Part shown: in pieces, positions 1 through 7,579 of the stretch
How the letters are laid out: every line of letters starts with the position of its first letter
Position numbering within the stretch: the stretch's first letter is position 1
NCBI GenBank assembly: GCA_016284885.1
Contig: JAEEPQ010000009.1
Coordinates: 1-35,130, forward strand
Reading direction: 5' to 3'
DNA length: 35,130 nucleotides
From: Desulfovibrio sp.
Lineage (GTDB): Bacteria > Desulfobacterota > Desulfovibrionia > Desulfovibrionales > Desulfovibrionaceae
Notes under the pieces: model-generated
Databases searched by the model: none
What the model was told of the DNA's origin: nothing
The model's input: only the letters and a program-made list of their open reading frames with translations
Made by a program: the position numbers and the translations under genes

Positions 1-179
1 ATGACCTAGATGTAATAGCCAGAAATTTGATAAATAACATCAAGAAATATGAGTTAGTACAATTCTGAAATGTTGTCTTTACTTTGAAATTCGGCCTGAA
101 CACCATATGGGGAAAGAACGCCACCGATTCCATCCGGGCTCTCCATGCCCTGCGCGTCAAGGACGCATCCTCCTGCTAG
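1..179 (+). pseudogene. AT-rich left edge with possible gene-tail remnants
   Basis: The first 60 bases are about 28% GC, far below the rest of the window. In the frame starting at base 3 they can be read as a 21-residue tail ending DLDV...ELVQF at a TGA (66-68). The same frame reopens and runs to a TAG at 177-179, giving a second GC-rich tail around FGLNTIWGKNATDSIRALHA. Neither piece has a start codon in the window and I do not recognise either. One reading is the end of an upstream gene; another is a junction where AT-rich foreign DNA meets the remains of a resident gene. Short frames like these can also arise by chance. Confidence 0.25.
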
Positions 180-203
180 CGGGATCTCCTCCGCGGATCA
201 GCC

Positions 204-681
204 ATGAACCTCTCCACGTTCGACAACAAGTGCGTGCGCATTACGACGGTGGACGGCGAGAGCTTTGAAGACCTCTGCAACTGCTGCCATGAAGAGTGCA
301 ACGAACATGAATTCGGCCGTCCCGAGCCCTGCCTGCAGATGCTCAGCTTCCTTTTTTTTCCCAGGGAAATCGCGCAGATTGCCAGCCTCGGAGGCCATAG
401 CGGACCTCACGGCAGTTTTTCCGCGCCCTTCTGCAGGCCCGAGGAGCCCATCGTCGAGGAGCTCATCGTCGAGGACGACATCGACAGCATCAAGGAAGTG
501 CTCTTTTCCGAGGAGCAGGCCCCGCACATGCTGAACTGTCTAGAGACACGCCTGCGGCGCAACGCTGGCTCTGCTTCAGGAGCTTGTGGCATGGACCAGC
601 GACGATGCCGTCAAGACGGCCGCAGAAAAGCTGCCTGCCGCCCAGACATCTCGGCTGGACGCAGGCGGTCCCACCCCCTAA
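204..681 (+). pseudogene. Conserved Sm-like small protein, apparently frameshifted
   Basis: The frame starting at ATG 204 reads MNLSTFDNKCVRITTVDGES, then CNEHEFGRPEPCLQM and, near residue 95, EDDIDSIKEVLFSEEQ. This matches what I recall of a small conserved bacterial family with an Sm-like N-terminus and a C-terminal helix. After about base 543 this frame becomes Arg/Ala-rich nonsense and runs without a stop into the next gene at 741. The other forward frame (codons starting at base 544) opens just there and reads ATLALLQELVAWTSDDAVKT, a convincing C-terminal helix, ending at TAA 679-681. One surplus base (or two missing) between about 543 and 560 explains both facts. It could be a true pseudogene or a sequencing error. 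Function unknown; an RNA-binding role would be speculation. Confidence 0.6.
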
Positions 682-740
682 CACCCTGTCCAGGCCAGCC
701 AGCCTGGCAACCCCGCGCTGGGCGGCATGAGGATCCCACC

Positions 741-1337
741 ATGGAAGACACGAGCGAGAGGCTCAAGCGGCAGATGGCCTTTGCCCTGGAAATTGACAAG
801 GAAAAGAACATCTTCAGGCAGACGCACCTGTCGGGCAGAGGACGGAGCGAAAACGACGCAGAGCACGCCTGGCACATGGCCATCATGGCCTACCTGCTCC
901 GGGAGCACGCCAACGAGCCCGTGGACATTGCCAAGGTCATCCTCATGTGCCTCATCCACGACATCGTGGAGATCGATGCCGGCGACACCTACGCCTACGA
1001 CGCGGAGGGCCTCAAGACGCAGAAGGCCAGAGAGGACGCCGCCAAGGAGCGCATCTTCTCGCTTTTGCCCGAGGACCAGAAGCAGGAGCTGCTCGCCCTC
1101 TTCGACGAGTTCGAGGCCTCCGAGACGCCGGAGGCACGCTACGCCCACGCCGTCGACAACCTCCAGCCGCTCATGCTCAACGACTGCAACGATGGATGCG
1201 ACTGGCGGGCGCACGGCGTGAGCGCCGAGCAGGTCTACCGGCGGCAGCGCAAGGTGAAGCTCGGATCTGAACGGCTCTTCGGGCTCATCGACCAGATCAT
1301 CCAGAACAACATCAAGAAGGGCAACATCAAACCGTAG
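741..1337 (+). CDS. HD-domain metal-dependent phosphohydrolase (YfbR/HDDC2-like)
   Basis: A 198-residue cytoplasmic protein of the HD superfamily. It carries the spaced metal ligands of the family: AEHAWH near residues 44-49, LIHDIVEIDAGD near 74-85, and a distal Asp in HAVDNLQPL. This arrangement resembles YfbR/HDDC2-type 5'-deoxynucleotidases, so dephosphorylation of (deoxy)nucleoside monophosphates is the likely reaction; the substrate is inferred. The open frame extends upstream to 204, but that part belongs to the frameshifted preceding gene, and ATG 741 gives the normal family N-terminus. The ribosome site is weak (TGAGGA about ten bases upstream). The ACT-domain gene starts nine bases after the stop, suggesting co-transcription. 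Confidence 0.85.
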   Translation: MEDTSERLKRQMAFALEIDKEKNIFRQTHLSGRGRSENDAEHAWHMAIMAYLLREHANEPVDIAKVILMCLIHDIVEIDAGDTYAYDAEGLKTQKAREDAAKERIFSLLPEDQKQELLALFDEFEASETPEARYAHAVDNLQPLMLNDCNDGCDWRAHGVSAEQVYRRQRKVKLGSERLFGLIDQIIQNNIKKGNIKP

Positions 1338-1346
1338 GAGCAGTCC

Positions 1347-1712
1347 ATGCAGCTGGAAATTCTGGACTTTCCCCTGACAGTCTGCAAGGTGGCGGACATG
1401 GCCGACGCCGGCCTGGATGCCGGATTCTTCTTCCTTGCCAGGACCGGCGAGGAGATCTCCCTTGTCTGCCGTACCGGGGACGCGCCTCAGAAGACCCTTG
1501 CGCGCGAAGACGGCTGGCGGGCCTTCCGGGTCAAAGGGAGCATGGACTTCGCTCTCGTCGGCGTGCTCGCCAGGCTCGCCGGGGCGCTGGCCGCGCAGGG
1601 CATCCCCATCTTTGCCGTCTCGACCTTCAATACGGACTACGTCCTCGTCAAGGAGGCCGACTTCGACAGGGCGCTGGCCTGCCTGGCAGAAGCCGGCTGC
1701 AGGACGGCATGA
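1347..1712 (+). CDS. ACT domain-containing protein
   Basis: A 121-residue protein whose C-terminal half (about 55-118) reads as an ACT-type small-molecule-binding domain: MDFALVGVLARLAGALAAQG, then IPIFAVSTFNTDYVLV and a closing helix. The N-terminal half (FPLTVCKVADM, a phenylalanine-rich strand, then EEISLVCRTGD) fits the paired-ACT fold of small stand-alone bacterial proteins related to the CASTOR/ACT_7 group. Such proteins usually bind amino acids, but neither ligand nor partner can be told from sequence. It sits nine bases after the HD gene and seven before ogt, so it is probably in one operon with them. No catalytic domain is fused to it. Confidence 0.8.
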   Translation: MQLEILDFPLTVCKVADMADAGLDAGFFFLARTGEEISLVCRTGDAPQKTLAREDGWRAFRVKGSMDFALVGVLARLAGALAAQGIPIFAVSTFNTDYVLVKEADFDRALACLAEAGCRTA

Positions 1713-1719
1713 GGCAGCC

Positions 1720-2235
1720 ATGGACTACACCTTTCGCTGGAGCTCCCCCCTCGGGGGCATCACCCTCGCCTCGGACGGCGAGGCCTTGACCGGCCTGTGG
1801 TTCGACGGACAGCAGCACTATGCGGAAACCCTGGACCCGGAGCACCGGGAGCGGCATCTTCCCGTCTTCGATGCGGCCTGCCGGTGGCTCGAGATCTACT
1901 TCAGCGGCAGGGCCCCCGGCTTCACGCCGGCGCTTGCCCTGAGGACCACGCCCTTCCGCAGGCAGGTGTGGGAGATCATGCTGGGCATCCCCTACGGCAG
2001 CACCATGAGCTACGGCGCTATTGCAGACAGGATCGCCCGCGCAAGAGGCCTTGCCAGGATGTCGTCCCGAGCCGTCGGCTGCGCCGTCGGGCACAACGCC
2101 ATCTCCCTGATCATCCCCTGCCACCGCGTGGTCGGCGCCAGCGGGCGCCTTACCGGCTACGCTGCAGGCCTTTCGCGCAAGGCCAGCCTGCTTGAGCTCG
2201 AGCAGGCCGGCGCCTCGGCAGCCAGGCAGTCCTGA
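1720..2235 (+). CDS. ogt: Methylated-DNA--protein-cysteine methyltransferase
   Basis: A 171-residue suicide repair enzyme that moves alkyl groups from O6-alkylguanine (or O4-alkylthymine) in DNA to its own cysteine. The active-site motif IIPCHRVVGASG is present near residues 130-141, with the Asn hinge region AVGHNAIS before it and the helix-turn-helix core PFRRQVWEIMLGIPYG near 84-100. There is no Ada-type N-terminal regulatory domain, so this is an Ogt/MGMT-type protein of normal length. ATG 1720 lies seven bases after the ACT gene stop and is preceded by GAGG. The open frame extends far upstream, but only this start gives the family N-terminus (YTFRWSSPLGGITLA). Confidence 0.93.
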   Translation: MDYTFRWSSPLGGITLASDGEALTGLWFDGQQHYAETLDPEHRERHLPVFDAACRWLEIYFSGRAPGFTPALALRTTPFRRQVWEIMLGIPYGSTMSYGAIADRIARARGLARMSSRAVGCAVGHNAISLIIPCHRVVGASGRLTGYAAGLSRKASLLELEQAGASAARQS

Positions 2236-2271
2236 CCCCGTCGCGGCCCTGAGGCCGGCAAGGGAGACATC

Positions 2272-3003
2272 ATGCACGGACAGCGCTTTGCACTCGAATA
2301 CGCCAGCCTCAGGCTGGACAAGATGGACAATCCCGTCTTCCAGGCGCCGGATATGCTCGGCAAGGCCGGCTTCACGCAGGCCAGGGACGTCCGCCCCGTC
2401 CACGTGGAAGCGGGGCTCCTGCTGGCCATCGTCGACGGCGAGGCCTGGCTTGTCGAGAGGACGGAGCGCTGGCGGCTCTCCTGCCATCCCTGCGAGCCCT
2501 GCACCTACATACGGCCCGCCGGCGACGACAACGGACTGATCGTCATCCACAACGCCTTTTCCATCCCAGAGGATCTGGAGGCCCTTGCCGCCAAAAAGGC
2601 TGTCGTCAGCATCACGGGGCGCAGCTGGGACGGCGCCGGCTTCTGCCGCGTAGTTCTGGCAGCCGTGCACGGCGGCCGGACGGAATACCGCATCGACGAG
2701 GTCGAGCGCGCGGCCGCCGAGGCCATGCCCCATGGCTTCCGCGTCATCTCGAACCTGATGCGCTTCGGTTGCGGCTGGCGGATATTCTTCGGCCGCAGGC
2801 AGCACTTCGCCTGGATTGGCGATCCGCACCGCAACGACGACTACGTCACCACGGCCGAGATCTCGGAATCAGAGTACCGGCAGATCGAGGCCAGCTACCC
2901 CGAAGCCCGGGACGCCGGCAGAAAGGAGGGCGAAGCCTTCCGGAAGCAGTACGTGGACGGGCACCCCGTCCTGCTCCAGGGCTGGAACAAGTACCTCGGC
3001 TAG
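2272..3003 (+). CDS. Conserved protein of unknown function
   Basis: A 243-residue protein that I do not recognise. It has no signal peptide and no membrane segment and should be cytoplasmic. Visible features are a cysteine pair in CHPCEPC near residue 72, a mixed alpha/beta middle (ITGRSWDGAGFCRVVLAAVH), and an aromatic-rich C-terminal half (GCGWRIFFGRRQHFAWIGD) ending in a charged helix and LLQGWNKYLG. ATG 2272 is preceded by AGGGAGA at suitable spacing. It follows ogt by 36 bases and is probably the last gene of the HD-ACT-ogt cluster. Its TAG stop (3001-3003) interleaves with the stop of the convergent mntP gene through a shared CTAG. Confidence 0.75.
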   Translation: MHGQRFALEYASLRLDKMDNPVFQAPDMLGKAGFTQARDVRPVHVEAGLLLAIVDGEAWLVERTERWRLSCHPCEPCTYIRPAGDDNGLIVIHNAFSIPEDLEALAAKKAVVSITGRSWDGAGFCRVVLAAVHGGRTEYRIDEVERAAAEAMPHGFRVISNLMRFGCGWRIFFGRRQHFAWIGDPHRNDDYVTTAEISESEYRQIEASYPEARDAGRKEGEAFRKQYVDGHPVLLQGWNKYLG

Positions 3004-3569
3004 ACTCCCCTGACGGCGATCTCGATGCCAATGGCGACAAGAATGACGCCGCCGAGCACGGAGGCCTTGTCGGAGAGCAGGGTGCCCACCCGCTTGCCGA
3101 GGGCGAGGCCGCCAAGGCAGATGGCGAACGTCGTGGCAGCGATGATCAGGGAGGCCAGCAAGGCCTTGTCGAAGCTGTAGTCGGCGATGGCGAAGCCAAC
3201 GGAAAGCGCGTCGATGGAGGTGGCCACGCCCTGGGCGAGGAGCGCGCCGCCGGAAACGGCGATGTTCTCCCCCTGCGCCCCGCCGCGCAGCCCCTCGAAG
3301 ATCATCTTGCCGCCTATCCAGAGCAGCAGGGCGAGCGCTATCCAGGGGATGAAGGGCTGGAAGGCGGTGAAGCGCTCCACGGCCTCGTGGACGCAGAACC
3401 AGCCTATCATGGGCATCATGAACTGGAACCAGGCGTAGACGCCCGCGATGAGCGCCATGCGCGGACGCGGCATGCCGGGCTCGCGCAGCGCGTTGGCACA
3501 GGAGACGGAAAAGGCGTCCATGGCAAGGCCTGCGCCGAGCAGAATGCTGTTGGCAAGGAAGAGCAGCAT
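3000..3569 (-). CDS. mntP: Manganese efflux pump MntP
   Basis: A 189-residue inner-membrane protein with six predicted helices that exports Mn2+. The two inverted halves carry the family acidic motifs: GLAMDAFSVSCANAL near residue 12 and GVATSIDALSVGFA near residue 105, both with conserved Asp in the membrane. Length matches the usual 185-190. The open frame extends to 3704, but the extra residues are non-hydrophobic and unlike the family; the start at 3569 is preceded by CGGAGG at good spacing on the minus strand. It overlaps the stop of the convergent unknown gene. The roughly 200-base leader may hold a manganese riboswitch (see 3630-3765). Confidence 0.93.
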   Translation of the reverse strand: MLLFLANSILLGAGLAMDAFSVSCANALREPGMPRPRMALIAGVYAWFQFMMPMIGWFCVHEAVERFTAFQPFIPWIALALLLWIGGKMIFEGLRGGAQGENIAVSGGALLAQGVATSIDALSVGFAIADYSFDKALLASLIIAATTFAICLGGLALGKRVGTLLSDKASVLGGVILVAIGIEIAVRGV

Positions 3570-3629
3570 GGTAGCCTCCGGCAGCTGTGCCAGGCTGGGT
3601 GTCCGATACGGAATTGCTGACGAGGCTTG

Positions 3630-3765
3630 TAGGCCGCCACTCTCTGGCTGTCCACCCTGCAGACGGCTTTCCCAAAGCCCGGGAGGCCTTTCGAAGGGCC
3701 GCAAAAGCAGCGGATTGCGCGTTGACGCAAGGCATTCCTTGTGCTACTACTTCCCGCCGAGGCCG
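3630..3765 (-). promoter_or_regulatory. Possible yybP-ykoY (manganese) riboswitch leader of mntP
   Basis: On the minus strand, about 180 bases before mntP, the leader contains GGGAAGTAG (close to the hallmark GGGGAGTAG of yybP-ykoY elements) at 3747-3755, followed by CGTCAAC, also seen in that class, and then several G/C-rich arms. This class commonly sits upstream of mntP. I cannot confirm the full fold, the match has a mismatch, and the same bases can serve as the plus-strand -10 of atpI. Treat it as a candidate; boundaries are approximate. Confidence 0.35.
3722..3750 (+). promoter_or_regulatory. Possible sigma70-type promoter of the ATP synthase Fo operon
   Basis: TTGACG (3722-3727) and TACTAC (3745-3750) lie 17 bases apart, about 55 bases before the first gene of the cluster. 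The -35 is good and the -10 weak. No Rex-like palindrome was seen here. Confidence 0.35.
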
Positions 3766-3805
3766 ACTGCCCTTTGTGGGCTGAGGCCTTCAATCGAGGA
3801 AAAGC

Positions 3806-4153
3806 ATGTCATTCAAAGACGTTCTCCAAGCGCAAAAGCATGGCATTGAAGGCATGGCCTCCACTGGCGTCATTGGCATGCACATGGTCAGCGGCCCCCT
3901 CGTGGGCGTGGCCATCGGCTATTTCCTCGATGAGTGGCTGGGCACTGGCCCCTGGCTGAAGCTCGCCTTTCTGGTCATCGGCGTCGGCGCCGGCTTCCTG
4001 AATGTCTACGTGGACACGAAGGGGCTGGTCGACAAGATGAACAGGGATGCGCTGAAGCGGCCTGGGTCCGTTCTCAAAATCTCACCTGAAGGGGAACCTC
4101 AAAACAAAGACGAGTCTGAGGATGGCGGCAAGCAATCTGAGCGGAGGCCTTGA
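3806..4153 (+). CDS. AtpZ/AtpI-family protein, Fo operon leader gene
   Basis: A 115-residue membrane protein at the head of the Fo operon. Two hydrophobic segments are seen: around GVIGMHMVSGPLVGVAIGYF (20-40) and WLKLAFLVIGVGAGFLNVYV (50-69), separated by the short turn DEWLGTGP typical of AtpZ/AtpI-like proteins. The C-terminal 45 residues are charged and cytoplasmic ([18 protein letters not shown]). Members of this family are thought to help assemble the c-ring or supply Mg2+; the precise role here is inferred from position. ATG 3806 is preceded by GAGGAAAAG. Its 3' end overlaps the next gene by 32 bases, so translation may be coupled. Confidence 0.8.
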   Translation: MSFKDVLQAQKHGIEGMASTGVIGMHMVSGPLVGVAIGYFLDEWLGTGPWLKLAFLVIGVGAGFLNVYVDTKGLVDKMNRDALKRPGSVLKISPEGEPQNKDESEDGGKQSERRP

Positions 4154-4550
4154 CGGCTGGCTGAAACGCCGCGGCATCGACCACCCGCTGATTCTGCCTG
4201 TCGTCAGGAACCAGATCCTCTTGACGCTCTGCATCTTCTTCGTTGGCAGCGCAGCCGCCATGGTGGAGTCGATGTGGGGCATCTGGATGGGAGCGGGCTT
4301 TGCGGCGATGACCTTCGTCGTCTTCAGCTGGGCGCGCTTCTTTCTGAAGGCTCCGCTCGGAGCCTACAGCACGGCCTTCCTCAGAGCTGTTCTTTTCCGC
4401 TTCCTCCTCAGGCTGGCAATTCTAGCATTCGGCCTGTTCGCCGCTGTGGTCTGGGGCAAGGCTCCGCCACTTGCGCTGCTCGCAGGTGTGGCAGCTGGAA
4501 CTTTTGCTCCACTGTTGACATTAGCGTGGGAAAGGTTCACCAACAGGTAG
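4122..4550 (+). CDS. atpI: ATP synthase subunit I (AtpI-like)
   Basis: A 142-residue inner-membrane protein with about four hydrophobic segments: [35 protein letters not shown], a third near [18 protein letters not shown], and a last one around [18 protein letters not shown]. This layout, and the position immediately before atpB, matches the poorly conserved AtpI subunit found in many deltaproteobacterial Fo operons; it is an accessory protein rather than part of the finished enzyme. The start overlaps the preceding gene. The call rests mainly on topology and neighbourhood, since AtpI sequences are diverse. Confidence 0.75.
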   Translation: MAASNLSGGLDGWLKRRGIDHPLILPVVRNQILLTLCIFFVGSAAAMVESMWGIWMGAGFAAMTFVVFSWARFFLKAPLGAYSTAFLRAVLFRFLLRLAILAFGLFAAVVWGKAPPLALLAGVAAGTFAPLLTLAWERFTNR

Positions 4551-4611
4551 TTGGCGCGGCCTGCAACCGGGGAAAACGCTGACGTTCAACGCTAAAGAGG
4601 GAGGCTTCACA

Positions 4612-5316
4612 ATGGCTGGTTTGGCTCATCCGGTACTCCTTTCAACCTTCGTCGGGATGGACTCGATCACCATCGGCGGCCAGGAAGTCGTGTTCAGCCA
4701 CGTCTTCTACTCCTGGGTCTGCATGGCGATCCTGTTCACCACCGCCTGGATCCTGAAGAAACGGCTCACGCTGGTACCGGGAAAACTACAAAATTTCTGG
4801 GAAGCGGTGATTGACACCCTAGACAAGTTCATCGTGAACACGATGGGCGAAAAGAACGGTCCCAAGTATGTGCCGTTCCTTTCCTGCGTTTTCATCTACA
4901 TCATCACTTCCAACCTCATGGGCCTCATTCCGGGCCTCGACGCTCCTACCGCCAACCTGAACACGACGGTGAGCATGGCCCTGTTCGTCTTCGTGCTGTA
5001 CCACGTTATCGGCATCATCGTGTGGCACCACAAGTACATCAAGCAGTTCCTCGGGATCTCCAAGTGGCTCATCCCGCTCATGTTCCCGCTGGAAGTCGTT
5101 TCCCACCTCTCCCGCCCTGTCTCTCTCTCCCTCCGTCTATTCGGAAACATCAAGGGCGAGGAAATCGTTCTTATCCTGTTCTTCATCATGGCGCCCATTC
5201 TGGGCACCATCCCGGTCTACGCCCTGTTCCTCCTGGCCAAGTGCATGCAGGCCCTCGTGTTCTTCATGCTGACCATGTTCTACATCAAGGGCGCCATCGA
5301 AGGTCCCGAACACTAG
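4612..5316 (+). CDS. atpB: ATP synthase Fo subunit a
   Basis: A 234-residue inner-membrane protein forming the ion half-channels against the c-ring. The essential Arg sits in [14 protein letters not shown] near residues 167-180, and the family's [11 protein letters not shown] segment is at about 98-108. Five to six transmembrane helices are visible, as usual for subunit a, and the protein ends with the [15 protein letters not shown] helix. ATG 4612 follows AAAGAGGGAGG, a strong ribosome site. It lies 61 bases after atpI and 83 before atpE. The F1 genes are not in this window, in keeping with the separate Fo and F1 operons known from Desulfovibrio. Confidence 0.96.
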   Translation: MAGLAHPVLLSTFVGMDSITIGGQEVVFSHVFYSWVCMAILFTTAWILKKRLTLVPGKLQNFWEAVIDTLDKFIVNTMGEKNGPKYVPFLSCVFIYIITSNLMGLIPGLDAPTANLNTTVSMALFVFVLYHVIGIIVWHHKYIKQFLGISKWLIPLMFPLEVVSHLSRPVSLSLRLFGNIKGEEIVLILFFIMAPILGTIPVYALFLLAKCMQALVFFMLTMFYIKGAIEGPEH

Positions 5317-5375
5317 GCCTTCGGACCGGCTCAACGTTGCGGGGAATGGTCGACGTTTTCGACCCCACCATATAA

Positions 5376-5729
<354 letters not shown>

Positions 5730-5750
5730 TACAGCAGACTAAGTGAAAGC

Positions 5751-5784
5751 AAAGGGGCCTTCCCTCGGGAAGGCTCCTTTTTTT
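5751..5784 (+). terminator. Intrinsic terminator after atpE
   Basis: GCCTTCC and GGAAGGC arms form a tight hairpin followed by eight T residues, 20-odd bases after the atpE stop. The rest of the gap up to about 5960 holds only a G/C-rich inverted repeat (GCGGGCC / GGCCCGC) and no convincing gene. Confidence 0.9.
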
Positions 5785-5990
5785 GTGCCCTGCGCTTCCC
5801 GCCGGAAACATGGCTTGCGGGCCAGCGCCAGCGCGGGCCCGCGGGAGGGCGGGCCAAGAAAGGGGCTGGCAGGCTCGTGAAGAAAAGCACTAGCCACCCA
5901 AATGCAACCCAAAAAGTCTTGTTTTCGGCCTAGCGCTGCAGCTTGGAAAGAACGCCAAGTCCTTGTGAACAGCTTGAAACAGGCCGCCGC

Positions 5991-6025
5991 TTGACGTATA
6001 GTGCGCTTGGCTAAAAATTTCACAA
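5991..6025 (+). promoter_or_regulatory. rex promoter with likely Rex operator
   Basis: TTGACG at 5991-5996 and an A/T-rich -10 (TAAAAA, 6012-6017) form a plausible promoter. The -10 is inside an imperfect palindrome at 6008-6025 whose right half, TTCACAA, is the exact Rex half-site; the left half (TGGCTAA) is degenerate. A separate TTGTGAA half lies at 5963-5969. This fits repression of rex by its own product, which is common in the family, but it is inferred from sequence alone. Confidence 0.5.
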
Positions 6026-6067
6026 GCGATCGCGTCCGGACTCGCTCCGCCGAAAAAGCAGGTTCCC

Positions 6068-6712
6068 ATGGATTCTCAGCCCAAAAGCATGCACATCCCC
6101 CGCGCCACCATCCGTCGCCTGGCCACCTACGTCCAGGTGCTCGAAAACCTCGCACGGGAAGGCACGGAAATCATCTCCTCCAACCCCCTGGCCGAGGCCT
6201 GCGGGGTCAACGGTTCACAGATCCGCAAGGATCTCGCCTATTTCGGCGAGTTCGGCATACGCGGCGTGGGCTACAACGTCACATCGCTCATGGCAGCCAT
6301 CACCTCTGCCCTCGACGTGGACAGGGAGTGGAAGATGGCACTCATCGGCGTGGGCAACCTCGGCAAGGCGCTGCTCAACCACAGCGACTTCAGGGCCCGC
6401 AATTTCAACATCGTGAGCATCTTCGACTGCGATCCCTTCAAGATCGGCGAAATCGTACACGGCCTCGAGGTGCACTGCACCAAGGAGATGCCAGCCCTCG
6501 TAGCAGAGAACAAGATCGAGATAGGCCTCATCACGACGCCTCCGCAACGGGCTCAGCGGGCCGCCACGCACCTCGTCAACGCCGGCATCACCTCCATCCT
6601 GAACTTTGCCCCTGCGCGCATCAAGGTGCCGGATCACGTCGACGTGGAGTACGTTGACTTCTTCCACCACCTCTACTCGCTCGCCTTCAACCACAGCGCC
6701 ACGCGCACCTAG
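6068..6712 (+). CDS. rex: Redox-sensing transcriptional repressor Rex
   Basis: A 214-residue repressor that releases DNA when NADH binds. The N-terminal winged helix (about 10-80) includes IPRATIRRLATYVQVLENL and the recognition stretch VNGSQIRKDLAYFGEFG. A Rossmann domain follows, with MALIGVGNLGKALL near residue 95 (the GxGxxG nucleotide loop), ending in the domain-swapped C-terminal helix HLYSLAFNHS. Length is normal. ATG 6068 is used; a second ATG at 6089 would trim seven non-conserved residues. cobS follows three bases after the stop, so the two are probably co-transcribed. Rex is known to control energy-metabolism genes in Desulfovibrio. Confidence 0.96.
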   Translation: MDSQPKSMHIPRATIRRLATYVQVLENLAREGTEIISSNPLAEACGVNGSQIRKDLAYFGEFGIRGVGYNVTSLMAAITSALDVDREWKMALIGVGNLGKALLNHSDFRARNFNIVSIFDCDPFKIGEIVHGLEVHCTKEMPALVAENKIEIGLITTPPQRAQRAATHLVNAGITSILNFAPARIKVPDHVDVEYVDFFHHLYSLAFNHSATRT

Positions 6713-6715
6713 ACT

Positions 6716-7489
6716 ATGCGCAGAGCCAGCCTGTCCCGCTTTCTGGACGCGCTCGCCTTCTTCACCTGCCTCGTTCCCGCGCGCATGCACTCAGGCTCGG
6801 CCCTGCCTAGCCTGCTTCCGTGGTTTGGCCCGGCAGGCCTCGTGCTGGGCGCGGCCTGCACAGGCGCGGCCCTGCTGCTTTCGCTCCACCTTTCGGGCTC
6901 AGCCGTCCCCTCCCTGCTGCAGACCATGCTTGCCGGCTTTGCCTGGCTGGCTTCGGAGATGCTGCTCTCGCGCGCCCTGCACTGGGACGGACTCTGCGAC
7001 GTAGCGGACGCCCTTGGCAGTTTCCGCACGGGCGATGCCTTCTGGGAGGTCATGAAGGACAGCCGCATCGGGGCCTTTGGCGCGACGGCCCTCGTTGCCG
7101 TCTTTGCAGGCCAGCTGCTAGGCGCCTCAGCGCAGGCTGCCACAGGAAACTGGCTGGTCCTGGCGCTCGCGCCTGCCTGGTCGCGCTGCCAAGCAGCGCT
7201 TGCCTTTGGCGTAGTCGCTCCCCGCAATCCGGCCTCGCTCGGCGGGCGCTTTGCCGCCGGCCCAACGGCAGGGGCGCGGAATCTGGCGTTGCTCCAGCTT
7301 GGCCTCATGGCCCTCTGCCTGCCTGCCGTCGGCCTCCCCTGGCGCAGCGCTTTTGCAGCCTGCCTTGGGCAGGCATGCGTCCTTGCCTGGATAGTCCGCA
7401 CGGCATCGCGCCACGGAGGCCTCAACGGCGACTTTGCCGGTGCCTCCATTGAACTGAGCCAGATGGCCTTTCTGCTGGCAGCCTGCTAG
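6716..7489 (+). CDS. cobS: Adenosylcobinamide-GDP ribazoletransferase
   Basis: A 257-residue inner-membrane enzyme that joins the lower-ligand base riboside to adenosylcobinamide-GDP, the last assembly step of cobamide synthesis. The family's acidic motif is seen in HWDGLCDVADALGSF (near residue 89) and the second in VMKDSRIGAFG (near 107). The remainder is a set of hydrophobic helices. The start gives FLDALAFFTCLVPA, the usual N-terminal helix. It directly follows rex and converges on cbiA, another cobamide gene. The overlap of redox regulator and cobamide enzyme in one transcript is odd but may reflect only compact packing. Confidence 0.92.
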   Translation: MRRASLSRFLDALAFFTCLVPARMHSGSALPSLLPWFGPAGLVLGAACTGAALLLSLHLSGSAVPSLLQTMLAGFAWLASEMLLSRALHWDGLCDVADALGSFRTGDAFWEVMKDSRIGAFGATALVAVFAGQLLGASAQAATGNWLVLALAPAWSRCQAALAFGVVAPRNPASLGGRFAAGPTAGARNLALLQLGLMALCLPAVGLPWRSAFAACLGQACVLAWIVRTASRHGGLNGDFAGASIELSQMAFLLAAC

Positions 7490-7519
7490 CTGCGCAGCCC
7501 CAGCCTGCCAGATCGGCAA

Positions 7520-7550
7520 GGCTCCGCTCCCGCTGTCCGGGAACGGAGCC
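7520..7550. terminator. Hairpin between convergent cobS and cbiA
   Basis: Arms GGCTCCG and CGGAGCC extend inward to TCCCG / CGGGA. It lies between two convergent stops and could terminate both strands, but neither side has a clear T run. Confidence 0.45.
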
Positions 7551-7579
7551 TCGTGCCTGGAACATGACTGCGCTTCGCC

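Noticed and set aside
678..1721. A 347-codon minus-strand frame over the HD and ACT genes
   Set aside because: Antisense to two supported genes, with no recognisable motif.
5963..5981. A full Rex operator upstream of the rex promoter
   Set aside because: Only the left half TTGTGAA is present; the right half (TTGAAAC) does not match, so it is noted only as a possible half-site.
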